16,443 nt of DNA, taken from positions 19,020 through 35,462 of the forward strand of contig PKVB01000074.1 of assembly GCA_003131365.1 (NCBI GenBank), given 5' to 3'. Below the pieces are notes generated by a model, which saw only the letters and a program-made list of their open reading frames with translations, was not told the origin of the DNA and did not search any database. A program made the translations under genes and the position numbers. This document shows positions 1 through 5,902 of the stretch, piece after piece (position 1 is the stretch's first letter; every line of letters starts with the position of its first letter). The stretch comes from Gemmatimonadota bacterium. GTDB taxonomy: Bacteria > Gemmatimonadota > Gemmatimonadetes > Gemmatimonadales > Gemmatimonadaceae.

Positions 1-377
1 TGGGATCGATCACTCGCAAGGTGCTGGGCGCCGCCGAGCACGTCATCGTCCCGCTTCAATGCGAGCCACTGGCTCTCCAGACGACGCCGCAGATTCTGCG
101 CGCGATTCAGGATATCGTCGCCGTCAACGAGCGTCTCACGCTCGACGGAATTCTTCTCACCATGTACGAGGCGAACAATCCGGCCAGTGACCGGGTAGTG
201 GACTACGTGAGAAAGCATCTCCCCGCCAACATCGTCTTTGACGTCGTGATTCCCCGCACCTCGGCTACGGCCGACGCCTTTGCCGCGGGCCAGCCGGTGG
301 TGGTTCGGAGTCCCGCCGACGCCGCGTCGCAAGCCTACGTAAACCTCGCGACCCTGCTCGCTGACCGGTTGGTATGA
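1..377 (+). CDS. ParA/Soj-family ATPase, C-terminal part (5' end outside window)
   Basis: The reading frame is open from base 3 to the TGA at 375-377 and has no stop upstream, so the gene begins before the window. About 125 residues remain. They match the C-terminal half of ParA/Soj/MinD-like Walker ATPases: the AAEHVIVPLQCEPLAL segment (the strand and turn after the Walker B region), the GILLTMYE strand, the VVDYVRKHLP helix, and an IPR...AAGQPVVV segment followed by an AYVNLATLLADRLV helix. In typical Soj the IPR stretch continues as a SEAPSxGxP motif. Here that segment reads ADAFAAGQP, so it may be a divergent or orphan ParA. The P-loop lies upstream and cannot be checked. No parB follows; the next gene starts inside the stop codon (ATGA overlap), which suggests coupled translation. 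A role in DNA or protein-complex positioning is only a family-level inference. Confidence 0.85.
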   Translation, partial: GSITRKVLGAAEHVIVPLQCEPLALQTTPQILRAIQDIVAVNERLTLDGILLTMYEANNPASDRVVDYVRKHLPANIVFDVVIPRTSATADAFAAGQPVVVRSPADAASQAYVNLATLLADRLV

Positions 378-1186
378 AAGCTTCGCCGGCAAGCGCAGTG
401 CTCTTCACCCTTCTTGGGATAAAGCGTTCGCCGGCAAGCGCAGTGTTCTTCACCCTTCTTGGGATCGGTCTCACCGGCGCCGCCTGCACCGACGTGAGCG
501 GCAGCTCGACGTCCGTTCTCTCCATAGTGTTCGATTCTCTGTCCGCGCCATCGGTTGTCGTCGGCGACACGCTGCGCGACACGACGGGCGCGGTGATCCT
601 GCCGGTGGTCCACGCGTTCAACTTCCAGGGCGGAGAGATCATTCCGGCGCCGGTTTTCTTTTTGTCGCCCGACTCCGGCGTCACCGTGGACAGCGCGACC
701 GGGATCATCGTCGGAGACAGCCTGCGCTCGACGCCGGCGCGGATCGTGGCAACCGTCGGCATACTTCAGGCGGTTCAGAACGTCGACGTTACGCTGCGGC
801 CGGATCTTGTGCAGGCGGTGAACGCCCTCGACAGCTTGCAATATTCGCCCACCGACAGCACTCTCAACGTGTCGCGGCAGCTGCAAGTGAAGCTCACGCA
901 TGGCGTCGCTCCGAACGACACCGTCGTGAAGTCCTACATCGTGAGCTTCACCATCGTCGCGCAAAGCGATCCGCAGCTGGGCGTGCTGGTGAACGACGCT
1001 GGAAAGGCGTCCGTCGTGGATACTACTGACGCGACCGGTATAGCGGGGAGAATGATTCGCGTGCATCCTCTCCTCCTCACCTCGACCGTCGATTCGATAG
1101 TGGTGAACGCCACGGCGAAGTATCGTGGAGTGCAGGTGAATGGCAGTCCGGTGCGGCTCGTGCTCCTGCTGAAGCCGCCCGGCTAA
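374..1186 (+). CDS. Ig-like secreted lipoprotein (hypothetical) with duplicated signal-peptide segment
   Basis: A 270-residue protein of unknown function. The N-terminus is a hydrophobic export signal ending in LTGAAC (Cys38), a non-canonical lipobox with Gly at -3. The mature part is rich in beta-prone T/S/V/D sequence with repeated patterns such as VVVGDTLRDTTGAV and VTVDSATGIIVGDSLRSTPARIVATVG, which resemble bacterial Ig-like (Big2-type) surface domains. A second similar module appears to follow from about residue 130. No catalytic motif is visible. The ATG overlaps the ParA stop by 4 nt, so translation is probably coupled. The oddity is a tandem duplication: residues 4-16 (SPASAVLFTLLGI) recur at 19-31 (SPASAVFFTLLGI) joined by K-R. 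Without the insert the gene would encode an ordinary lipoprotein signal. The protein is likely anchored in a membrane facing the periplasm or surface. Long antisense frames over this gene look like shadows. Confidence 0.75.
   Translation: MKASPASAVLFTLLGIKRSPASAVFFTLLGIGLTGAACTDVSGSSTSVLSIVFDSLSAPSVVVGDTLRDTTGAVILPVVHAFNFQGGEIIPAPVFFLSPDSGVTVDSATGIIVGDSLRSTPARIVATVGILQAVQNVDVTLRPDLVQAVNALDSLQYSPTDSTLNVSRQLQVKLTHGVAPNDTVVKSYIVSFTIVAQSDPQLGVLVNDAGKASVVDTTDATGIAGRMIRVHPLLLTSTVDSIVVNATAKYRGVQVNGSPVRLVLLLKPPG
377..465 (+). repeat. Imperfect tandem duplication, about 44-45 bp unit, within the lipoprotein signal region
   Basis: The stretch 382-420 recurs at 427-465 with one C/T difference (39-nt core). 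Each core is preceded by AAAGC, at 377-381 and 421-425; the second copy carries an extra G at 426. The offset between cores is 45 nt, so the reading frame is kept, whereas the AAAGC-to-AAAGC offset is 44. Each unit contains the GCCGGC palindrome and a CTTCACCCTTCTTGGGAT end. This is read directly from the sequence. Whether the unit is also dispersed elsewhere in the genome cannot be seen here. Confidence 0.95.
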
Positions 1187-1219
1187 CCCGCTAAACCAGA
1201 CCCGCTTTCGGGAGAATGA

Positions 1220-3079
1220 ATGGCGCTGATGGAAGCCAAAGGTGGACCGCGACCCGCTCCTGGGACGCTGAATCAGCTCTTTTTCGACGCGGTCTCGAAG
1301 TTCAACCGCCCTGACGCTCTGCAGGTCAAGAGAGACGGAGCTTACCGGCCGATCTCGCACAGCGAGGTCGCCGAGCGCGTACGTCATGCCGCCCGCGGGC
1401 TGTCCTCGCTCGGCGTCAGGCGTGGAGACCGCGTCGCAATCCTTTCCGAGAATCGGCCGGAATGGGCAATCGCGGACTACGCGTGCCTCACCATAGGCCT
1501 AACCGACGTCCCGATCTATCCCACTCTGCCGGCCGACCAGGTCGCCTACATGCTCAGGGATTCGGGCACCGTCGCGGTCTTCGTATCGAACAAGGTGCAG
1601 GCGGAAAAAATCAGAGAAATCCGCTCGCAGCTCCCTGCACTCAAGACCGTAATCGGCTTCGATGACATTCCCGGCCTCACCAACTTGTCGATGACCGAGC
1701 TCGAGAAGCGCGGCACGAAGGGCGAGACTCGGGAGTCGATCGCCGCCTACCGCGAGGACGCCCTCACGGTCAAGCCGGACGATCTCGCGACGATCATCTA
1801 CACCTCGGGCACGACGGGCGAGCCCAAGGGCGTGATGCTGACGCACGACAACATCTACTCGAACGTCGAGGCGTCGCGAAAGGCTATTCCATTCGACGGT
1901 CGTGACACAGGGCTGAGCTTCCTCCCGCTGTCACACATCTTCGAACGGATGGCCGGGCACTACCTGATGTTCGCCACCGGAACATCGATCGCCTACGCCG
2001 AATCGATCGACACTGTGGCCGCCAACATGCTAGAGGTCCGGCCGACCCTCGTTCTCTCGGTGCCGCGACTCTACGAAAAGATGTTTGCGCGCATTCTGGA
2101 AACGGCTCTCACCGGCGGATTTCTGAAGAAGAAGATTTTTTTCTGGGCGCGCGACGTCGCCGAGCGCTGGGCCAATGAGAAACTGGCCGGAAGGGAGCCG
2201 GGCGCACTGTTGGCGCGGCAGTACGCGATCGCGCAGAAGCTCGTCTTCTCGAAGCTCAAGGCGCGGACAGGTGGACGCCTTCGCTATTTCGTCTCCGGCG
2301 GCGCGCCGCTCGCACCGGACATCAACAAGTTCTTCTTCGCCGCTGGATTGGTAATCCTGGAAGGATACGGACTGACGGAGACTTCACCCGTGATCGGAGT
2401 CAACACGCCCGAGAATTTCCGCATCGGCACCGTCGGGAAGCTGGTCGACGGCGCCGAGGTGAAAATTGCGGCCGACGGTGAGATCCTCACTCGCGGGCCG
2501 AACGTCATGAAGGGGTACTACAACAAACCCGACGCCACTCGGGAAGCAATCGAGCCGGATGGCTGGTTCCACACCGGCGACATTGGTGAGCTGAACGACG
2601 GTTTCCTTTCCATCACCGATCGCAAGAAAGACCTCATCGTCACCGCCGGGGGCAAGAAGGTCGCGCCGCAGCCGCTCGAGAATAAAGTCAAAACCAACAA
2701 GTACGTCGCCCAGGCAGTGATGATCGGTGACAAGCGCAAATTCCCCTCGATGCTGATCGTGCCGAACTTCGATCAGCTGGAAAGGTGGGCGGCGAAGCGG
2801 AATATCATCTGGACGGACCGGGCGCAGCTGTTACGAATGCCTACCATCCAGGCGAAGATCGAAAAGGAAGTGAACAAGGAGCTCGAAGGCACGGCTCACT
2901 TCGAGATGCCCAAGAAGATCGGTTTGCTCGAGCACGATTTCTCGATCGAGGCCGGCGAGCTGACGCCAACCCAGAAGGTGAGGCGCAAGGCGATCGACAA
3001 GCACTACAAGGCGCTCATCGACTCGCTCTACGAAGAGGCCGAGCGAAGTGGATTCACCGACCAGCACGCGATAGCTTGA
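1220..3079 (+). CDS. Long-chain fatty acid-CoA ligase (AMP-forming, FadD15-type)
   Basis: A 619-residue ANL-superfamily enzyme, close to the roughly 600 aa usual for FadD15-like AMP-dependent acyl-CoA synthetases. It should activate fatty acids as acyl-adenylate and then acyl-CoA in the cytoplasm or at the inner membrane face. Visible motifs: the phosphate-binding loop YTSGTTGEPKG (194-204), LPLSHIFER (235-243), the adenine and acyl pocket GYGLTETSP (382-390), the WFHTGDIG aspartate motif (449-456), the hinge region DRKKDLIVTAGGKKVAPQ (467-484), and the C-terminal catalytic lysine in GELTPTQKVRRK (Lys586). The chosen ATG has GGGAG five bases upstream; ATG 1229 is an alternative. A small CCCG-CTTT-CGGG hairpin (1201-1212) covers the ribosome site. 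Its 3' end overlaps the convergent Trm112-like gene by 26 nt. Acyl-chain preference cannot be read from the sequence. Confidence 0.95.
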   Translation: MALMEAKGGPRPAPGTLNQLFFDAVSKFNRPDALQVKRDGAYRPISHSEVAERVRHAARGLSSLGVRRGDRVAILSENRPEWAIADYACLTIGLTDVPIYPTLPADQVAYMLRDSGTVAVFVSNKVQAEKIREIRSQLPALKTVIGFDDIPGLTNLSMTELEKRGTKGETRESIAAYREDALTVKPDDLATIIYTSGTTGEPKGVMLTHDNIYSNVEASRKAIPFDGRDTGLSFLPLSHIFERMAGHYLMFATGTSIAYAESIDTVAANMLEVRPTLVLSVPRLYEKMFARILETALTGGFLKKKIFFWARDVAERWANEKLAGREPGALLARQYAIAQKLVFSKLKARTGGRLRYFVSGGAPLAPDINKFFFAAGLVILEGYGLTETSPVIGVNTPENFRIGTVGKLVDGAEVKIAADGEILTRGPNVMKGYYNKPDATREAIEPDGWFHTGDIGELNDGFLSITDRKKDLIVTAGGKKVAPQPLENKVKTNKYVAQAVMIGDKRKFPSMLIVPNFDQLERWAAKRNIIWTDRAQLLRMPTIQAKIEKEVNKELEGTAHFEMPKKIGLLEHDFSIEAGELTPTQKVRRKAIDKHYKALIDSLYEEAERSGFTDQHAIA

Positions 3080-3692
3080 TCACTTCCGGCGCCTTCCGCG
3101 CCACCCAGTAGTCCTCGTCCCGGGCGAGCACCGTGAGCTCGCTCGGTGGCGGAATCGCGGTGGGGCCGACGATCCTCCCTCCCGCCCGGACCGCCTTCAC
3201 CGCCGAGGCGACGATTCCCGCGGGAAACGAGGCGTCGAGCGCAACTCCGAGCACGGAGCCGGGGGCTACCGGAATCTCTGAACCGACCAGCAGAAGCCCG
3301 ACGGTCTCGGATTCCTCGACACCACTCTCCGGATTGAGCGAGAGGACGCGCGCTCCCGTCATCAGGCTCAGCTCCTGCGCGGCACTCGCCCAGCTCCCGC
3401 CAAGTACCACCGTGGCTCCGGGTTCCGTGACGTCGAGAAATGCGCCCGCACGCGTGGCGACCTCTTCCCGCTCCAGGGTCGCCGCCCACTCCCCGGTTTT
3501 GCGCGGCGGCAAGTCAGCGCCAGCTGTGAAATCCGCTACGCCCGTCGTAATCGGGTATTTCGCGGAGCAGGTCGGGCAGCCGAGCGTGCCGTCGAGCACG
3601 AAACGATTGGAGACGGTTTTGAACGACGCAACGAGCCAGGTATCCTCGTGCGCGTTGACGCAGCGCAACAGATCGAGCAGCTCGATGAACAC
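3054..3692 (-). CDS. Trm112-like zinc-ribbon protein with Rossmann-like C-terminal part
   Basis: A 212-residue hypothetical protein. The N-terminus looks like a Trm112/YcaR-type zinc ribbon: Cys11 and His15 in LLRCVNAHEDTWL, and Cys39-x2-Cys42 in LGCPTCSAKYPI, followed by ITTGVADF, the usual context of these modules. Residues about 85-212 (ATVVLGGSWASAAQELSLMTGARVLSL ... GGRIVGP...YWVAR, quoted only in part) have the strand-helix rhythm of a degenerate SAM-methyltransferase fold, but lack a clear GxGxG motif, so catalysis is doubtful. The GTG at 3692 places the zinc ribbon at the usual distance from the N-terminus. The gene lies 41 nt after the SDR stop and is probably the last gene of the pterin operon. 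Its final 26 nt overlap the convergent acyl-CoA ligase. The function is unknown; a partner or scaffold for a methyltransferase is one possibility. Confidence 0.75.
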   Translation of the reverse strand: MFIELLDLLRCVNAHEDTWLVASFKTVSNRFVLDGTLGCPTCSAKYPITTGVADFTAGADLPPRKTGEWAATLEREEVATRAGAFLDVTEPGATVVLGGSWASAAQELSLMTGARVLSLNPESGVEESETVGLLLVGSEIPVAPGSVLGVALDASFPAGIVASAVKAVRAGGRIVGPTAIPPPSELTVLARDEDYWVARKAPEVIKLSRAGR

Positions 3693-3733
3693 TGCGATAG
3701 TTACCCGCGAAGCCTCATCGACGCGTTCGAGCG

Positions 3734-4450
3734 CTAGCCGTGCGAGAGCCGCAGCTCGTCGACATTCACTCTCGCAGGCTGGGTGAGCGCGAACATCACG
3801 GCCCCAACGACATCGTTCGGATCGAGCATGGGCCGCTTCGAGTGCGGCTTCCCGGCCGGGTCGGTGACCGTGACCGAATTCCAGATCTCGGTGTCCGTTG
3901 CCGCTGGAGAAATCAACGTCGTGCGGACGCCAGTCCCGCGGAGCTCGGCCCGCATGACTTCGTGAAGGGCGCGAAGACCGAACTTGGCGGCGGAGTACGC
4001 GGCGTTGCCCGTAAAAATGGTTCGATCGGCGATCGATCCGATTGTTACAATGTGCCCCCGATTCCTGGCTTTCATTTCGCCTAGAAAAGCGCGTACGAAG
4101 AGGAATGGGCCAACGAGATTGGTATTGATCGTCTCGATGAAGGATTCGGCCGTCGTCTCCGCCGCGACCGCGACGCTGAATATCCCGGCGTTGTTCACGA
4201 GAATGTCGGGAACGCCGCTAAGCTCCGTGATGATGCGCTTCGTCGCCTGTTCGACGCTTTTCGGGTCTGTGATGTCGCAAGGGACGGCGATCGACCCCTT
4301 GATCCGCGCCGCTCGCTCCTTGAGCTTCGCTTCAGTTCTGGCGACCAGAACCACGCGCACGCCCTGGCCGCCGAGCGCCTCGGCGATTCCAGCGCCGATT
4401 CCTCTGGAGGCACCGGTAACGACAGCGGTCCGCCCTCCGAGCGAGGCCAC
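3734..4450 (-). CDS. Short-chain dehydrogenase/reductase, candidate sepiapterin-reductase-like step
   Basis: A 238-residue classical SDR with all key elements: the cofactor loop TGASRGIG (12-19), NNAG (86-89), and the catalytic tetrad Asn111, Ser139, Tyr152 and Lys156 in YSAAK. The Arg after the second strand (LVAR) is compatible with NADPH use. It should reduce a carbonyl in the cytoplasm. The GTG start lies 3 nt after the folE stop, implying translation coupled to folE. By position it could catalyse the last step of tetrahydrobiopterin formation, a reaction done by an SDR (sepiapterin reductase) in animals. The sequence alone does not separate it from FabG-like or YdfG-like SDRs of unknown substrate, so the pterin role is inference from context. 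The C-terminal segment PARVNVDELRLSHG is typical of general bacterial SDRs. Confidence 0.9.
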   Translation of the reverse strand: MASLGGRTAVVTGASRGIGAGIAEALGGQGVRVVLVARTEAKLKERAARIKGSIAVPCDITDPKSVEQATKRIITELSGVPDILVNNAGIFSVAVAAETTAESFIETINTNLVGPFLFVRAFLGEMKARNRGHIVTIGSIADRTIFTGNAAYSAAKFGLRALHEVMRAELRGTGVRTTLISPAATDTEIWNSVTVTDPAGKPHSKRPMLDPNDVVGAVMFALTQPARVNVDELRLSHG

Positions 4451-4453
4451 TAT

Positions 4454-5032
4454 TTAGTCGCGGCCATTGTGGGCGAGACGCAGGAACTCGTCACGCGTCT
4501 TGGGATCTTCACGGAATGCGCCTCTAAGCGCCGAAGTAATCGTCTTCGAGTTCTGCTTCTGAACTCCACGCATCATCATGCAGAGGTGGTAAGCTTCGAT
4601 CACCACGCCCACCCCGCTCGGGTTCAGCACCTGGCAGAGACCCTCGGCGATCTGCTCCGTCAGCCGCTCCTGCACCTGCAGCCGCCTCGCGTAGACGTCC
4701 ACAATGCGCGGGATCTTGGAGAGCCCGACGACCTTTCCGTTCGGGATATAGGCCACGTGAGCCTTGCCGAAAAAAGGCAGCATGTGGTGCTCGCACAACG
4801 AGTAGAGCTCGATGTCGCGCACCATGATCATGTTGTCGTGCTCTTCCTTGAAGATGCCCCGACCGACCACTTCCTCGGCGCTCGAGTTGTAGCCTTCGGT
4901 CAGAAACTTCATTGCCTTGGCGACGCGCTGCGGAGTCTCGAGCAGGCCCTCGCGCTTGGGATCCTCGCCGATCAGCTCCAGCTCGCGCCGTATAAGATCC
5001 TCGAACTCCTTATTTGCCGGTGTATTCGACAT
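4454..5032 (-). CDS. folE: GTP cyclohydrolase I
   Basis: A 192-residue protein of normal FolE length that converts GTP to 7,8-dihydroneopterin triphosphate in the cytoplasm, the entry step of folate and biopterin synthesis. The zinc ligands are present: Cys80 and His83 in SLCEHHMLPF and Cys151 in AYHLCMMMRG. The substrate-binding segment GLSKIPRIVDVYARRLQVQE (103-122) and the QKQNSKTITSALRG tail are intact. The retained Cys ligands mark it as the zinc-dependent FolE1 type. The ATG start at 5032 lies inside the last codons of the upstream PTPS gene (23-nt overlap), with a GGAGA 12 nt upstream. The neighbours, a PTPS and an SDR, point to biopterin-type rather than only folate synthesis. I see no folate genes (folP, folB, folK) beside it. 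Confidence 0.97.
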   Translation of the reverse strand: MSNTPANKEFEDLIRRELELIGEDPKREGLLETPQRVAKAMKFLTEGYNSSAEEVVGRGIFKEEHDNMIMVRDIELYSLCEHHMLPFFGKAHVAYIPNGKVVGLSKIPRIVDVYARRLQVQERLTEQIAEGLCQVLNPSGVGVVIEAYHLCMMMRGVQKQNSKTITSALRGAFREDPKTRDEFLRLAHNGRD

Positions 5033-5423
5033 AGTTGTTTTCGGTCTCCCACAACACGAGCCGGGCGAGCTTTCCGGGCTTCACCTGTGGGGCCAGTATT
5101 TTCCAGAACGCCATGATGATGTTCTCGGAAGTCGGAATGACGCCCTTCATGAAGGGCACGTCGAGATTGAAGTTCTTGTGATCCACGATGTCGACGATCT
5201 CGCGCTCGACGATCTTCTTGAGCTGCGAGAGATCGCACACGTACCCCGTCTTTTCGTCGATCTCGCCTTCGACCGATACATCCAGGGTATAGTTGTGGCC
5301 GTGCCAGTTCGGGTTGTTGCACTTCCCGAACAGCCTGTCGTTCTCCGCGTCAGAGAGCTTCGGATTGTGGACGCGGTGGGCGGCGTTGAACCGCATCCGG
5401 CGGGTGACTGTTACGTGCGGCAT
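5010..5423 (-). CDS. 6-pyruvoyl-tetrahydropterin synthase, animal-like PTPS (COG0720)
   Basis: A 137-residue member of the PTPS/QueD family. Zinc ligands are His16, His41 and His43. The nucleophile region reads FGKCNNPNWHGHNY, with Cys35 five residues before HGH. The C-x5-HGH spacing is characteristic of PTPS enzymes of tetrahydrobiopterin synthesis, whereas queuosine QueD enzymes have C-x3-HGH. The stretches DHKNFNLDVP, PTSEN (Glu100) and WETENN (Glu127) also resemble, from memory, the human enzyme (DHKNLDMDVP, TTEN, YETDNN). It should turn dihydroneopterin triphosphate, the FolE product, into 6-pyruvoyl-tetrahydropterin. It is the first gene of the operon, and folE starts within its end. 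The ATG at 5423 has no obvious Shine-Dalgarno sequence. A perfect inverted repeat sits 26 nt upstream. Side activity as QueD cannot be excluded, because this superfamily is promiscuous. Confidence 0.93.
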   Translation of the reverse strand: MPHVTVTRRMRFNAAHRVHNPKLSDAENDRLFGKCNNPNWHGHNYTLDVSVEGEIDEKTGYVCDLSQLKKIVEREIVDIVDHKNFNLDVPFMKGVIPTSENIIMAFWKILAPQVKPGKLARLVLWETENNYVEYTGK

Positions 5424-5728
5424 GTTTAGGGTAAGATATCGAATGCAGAGAAGCTCCGCCGGTTGAATGGCGGAGCTTCAGAAAGAATGGGACGGAGAGG
5501 TTTTTTGAAGCCCGGTCGAATTTTTGAGGCCCTCACCCCGCCTACCGTCTTCCCCGCACTGGGGCATGACGTCAGCTAAAGTTTATTGGACCCACTCTAA
5601 GGACTTGTTGGCTCAAAAAGTGAGTTCTCCGCCCCAACGATTGTGCCGTGTTTTTTGTTCCGTAACGGCTGCACTAATGACTCTCTGAAGTTACCGGTCG
5701 TCACATTCAAGGTCAACGAATTCTAGCC
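5424..5728. other. Divergent intergenic spacer between the PTPS operon and the small membrane gene
   Basis: These 305 nt hold no convincing gene. They are more AT-rich than their flanks. Besides the perfect inverted repeat at 5450-5479, they contain a short CCCC-GCACT-GGGG hairpin (5552-5564) beside an 8-bp palindrome TGACGTCA (5567-5574), and CTCA-AAAAG-TGAG near 5613-5625. A weak promoter-like pair upstream of 5729 is TTTTTG, 17 nt, TAATGA. Both flanking operons point away, so promoters for both must lie here, but none is clear enough to assign. Confidence 0.7.
5450..5479. promoter_or_regulatory. Perfect 11-bp inverted repeat in the PTPS-folE leader
   Basis: GAAGCTCCGCC (5450-5460) and GGCGGAGCTTC (5469-5479) are exact reverse complements around an 8-nt spacer. 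On the minus strand the stem would lie 26 nt upstream of the PTPS ATG. There is no U-tract on the minus-strand downstream side, so it is not a good intrinsic terminator for that strand. It could be a leader hairpin or a repressor operator. Confidence 0.6.
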
Positions 5729-5902
5729 ATGGACATTGGAATAATCGCAGCCATCGTAATGCTTGCAATCTGGGCGTTCGTCACGTTCACAACGACCGCG
5801 CCAGGCTGGATCCACATCCTCCTCACGATGGGGATGTTTCTCCTCATCTACCGCATTGTCGTCCGCGGCACGCGCGGCGTGGGCCGCGGCCCCAAGGCTT
5901 GA
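5729..5902 (+). CDS. Small two-helix membrane protein, 57 aa (DUF5670/Lmo0937-like)
   Basis: The frame from ATG 5729 to TGA 5900-5902 encodes 57 residues. It has a hydrophobic helix at about 3-20 (IGIIAAIVMLAIWAFVTF), a short TTTAPGWIH turn, a second helix at about 28-46 (IHILLTMGMFLLIYRIVV), and a basic tail RGTRGVGRGPKA. The architecture (helix, G-x-IHILL, helix, basic tail) is that of the tiny Lmo0937/DUF5670 membrane proteins common in bacteria, whose role is not known. The stop overlaps the next gene's ATG as TGATG, which strongly suggests termination-reinitiation coupling and supports this as a real gene. No strong Shine-Dalgarno sequence is visible. The family link is from recalled pattern, not a search. 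Confidence 0.75.
   Translation: MDIGIIAAIVMLAIWAFVTFTTTAPGWIHILLTMGMFLLIYRIVVRGTRGVGRGPKA

Noticed and set aside
1201..1212. CCCG-CTTT-CGGG hairpin before the acyl-CoA ligase as a regulatory element
   Set aside because: A 4-bp stem is common by chance in GC-rich DNA; I mention it only with the gene.
335..1387. Long minus-strand open frame (350 aa) antisense to the lipoprotein gene
   Set aside because: Its composition is Arg/His-rich as expected of a shadow of a GC-rich coding strand; the plus frame has an export signal, domain-like pattern and a coupled start.
5010..5423. Annotation of the PTPS-family gene as queD
   Set aside because: The nucleophile motif is C-x5-HGH rather than C-x3-HGH, and no queC or queE lies nearby; I called it PTPS, while keeping promiscuity in mind.
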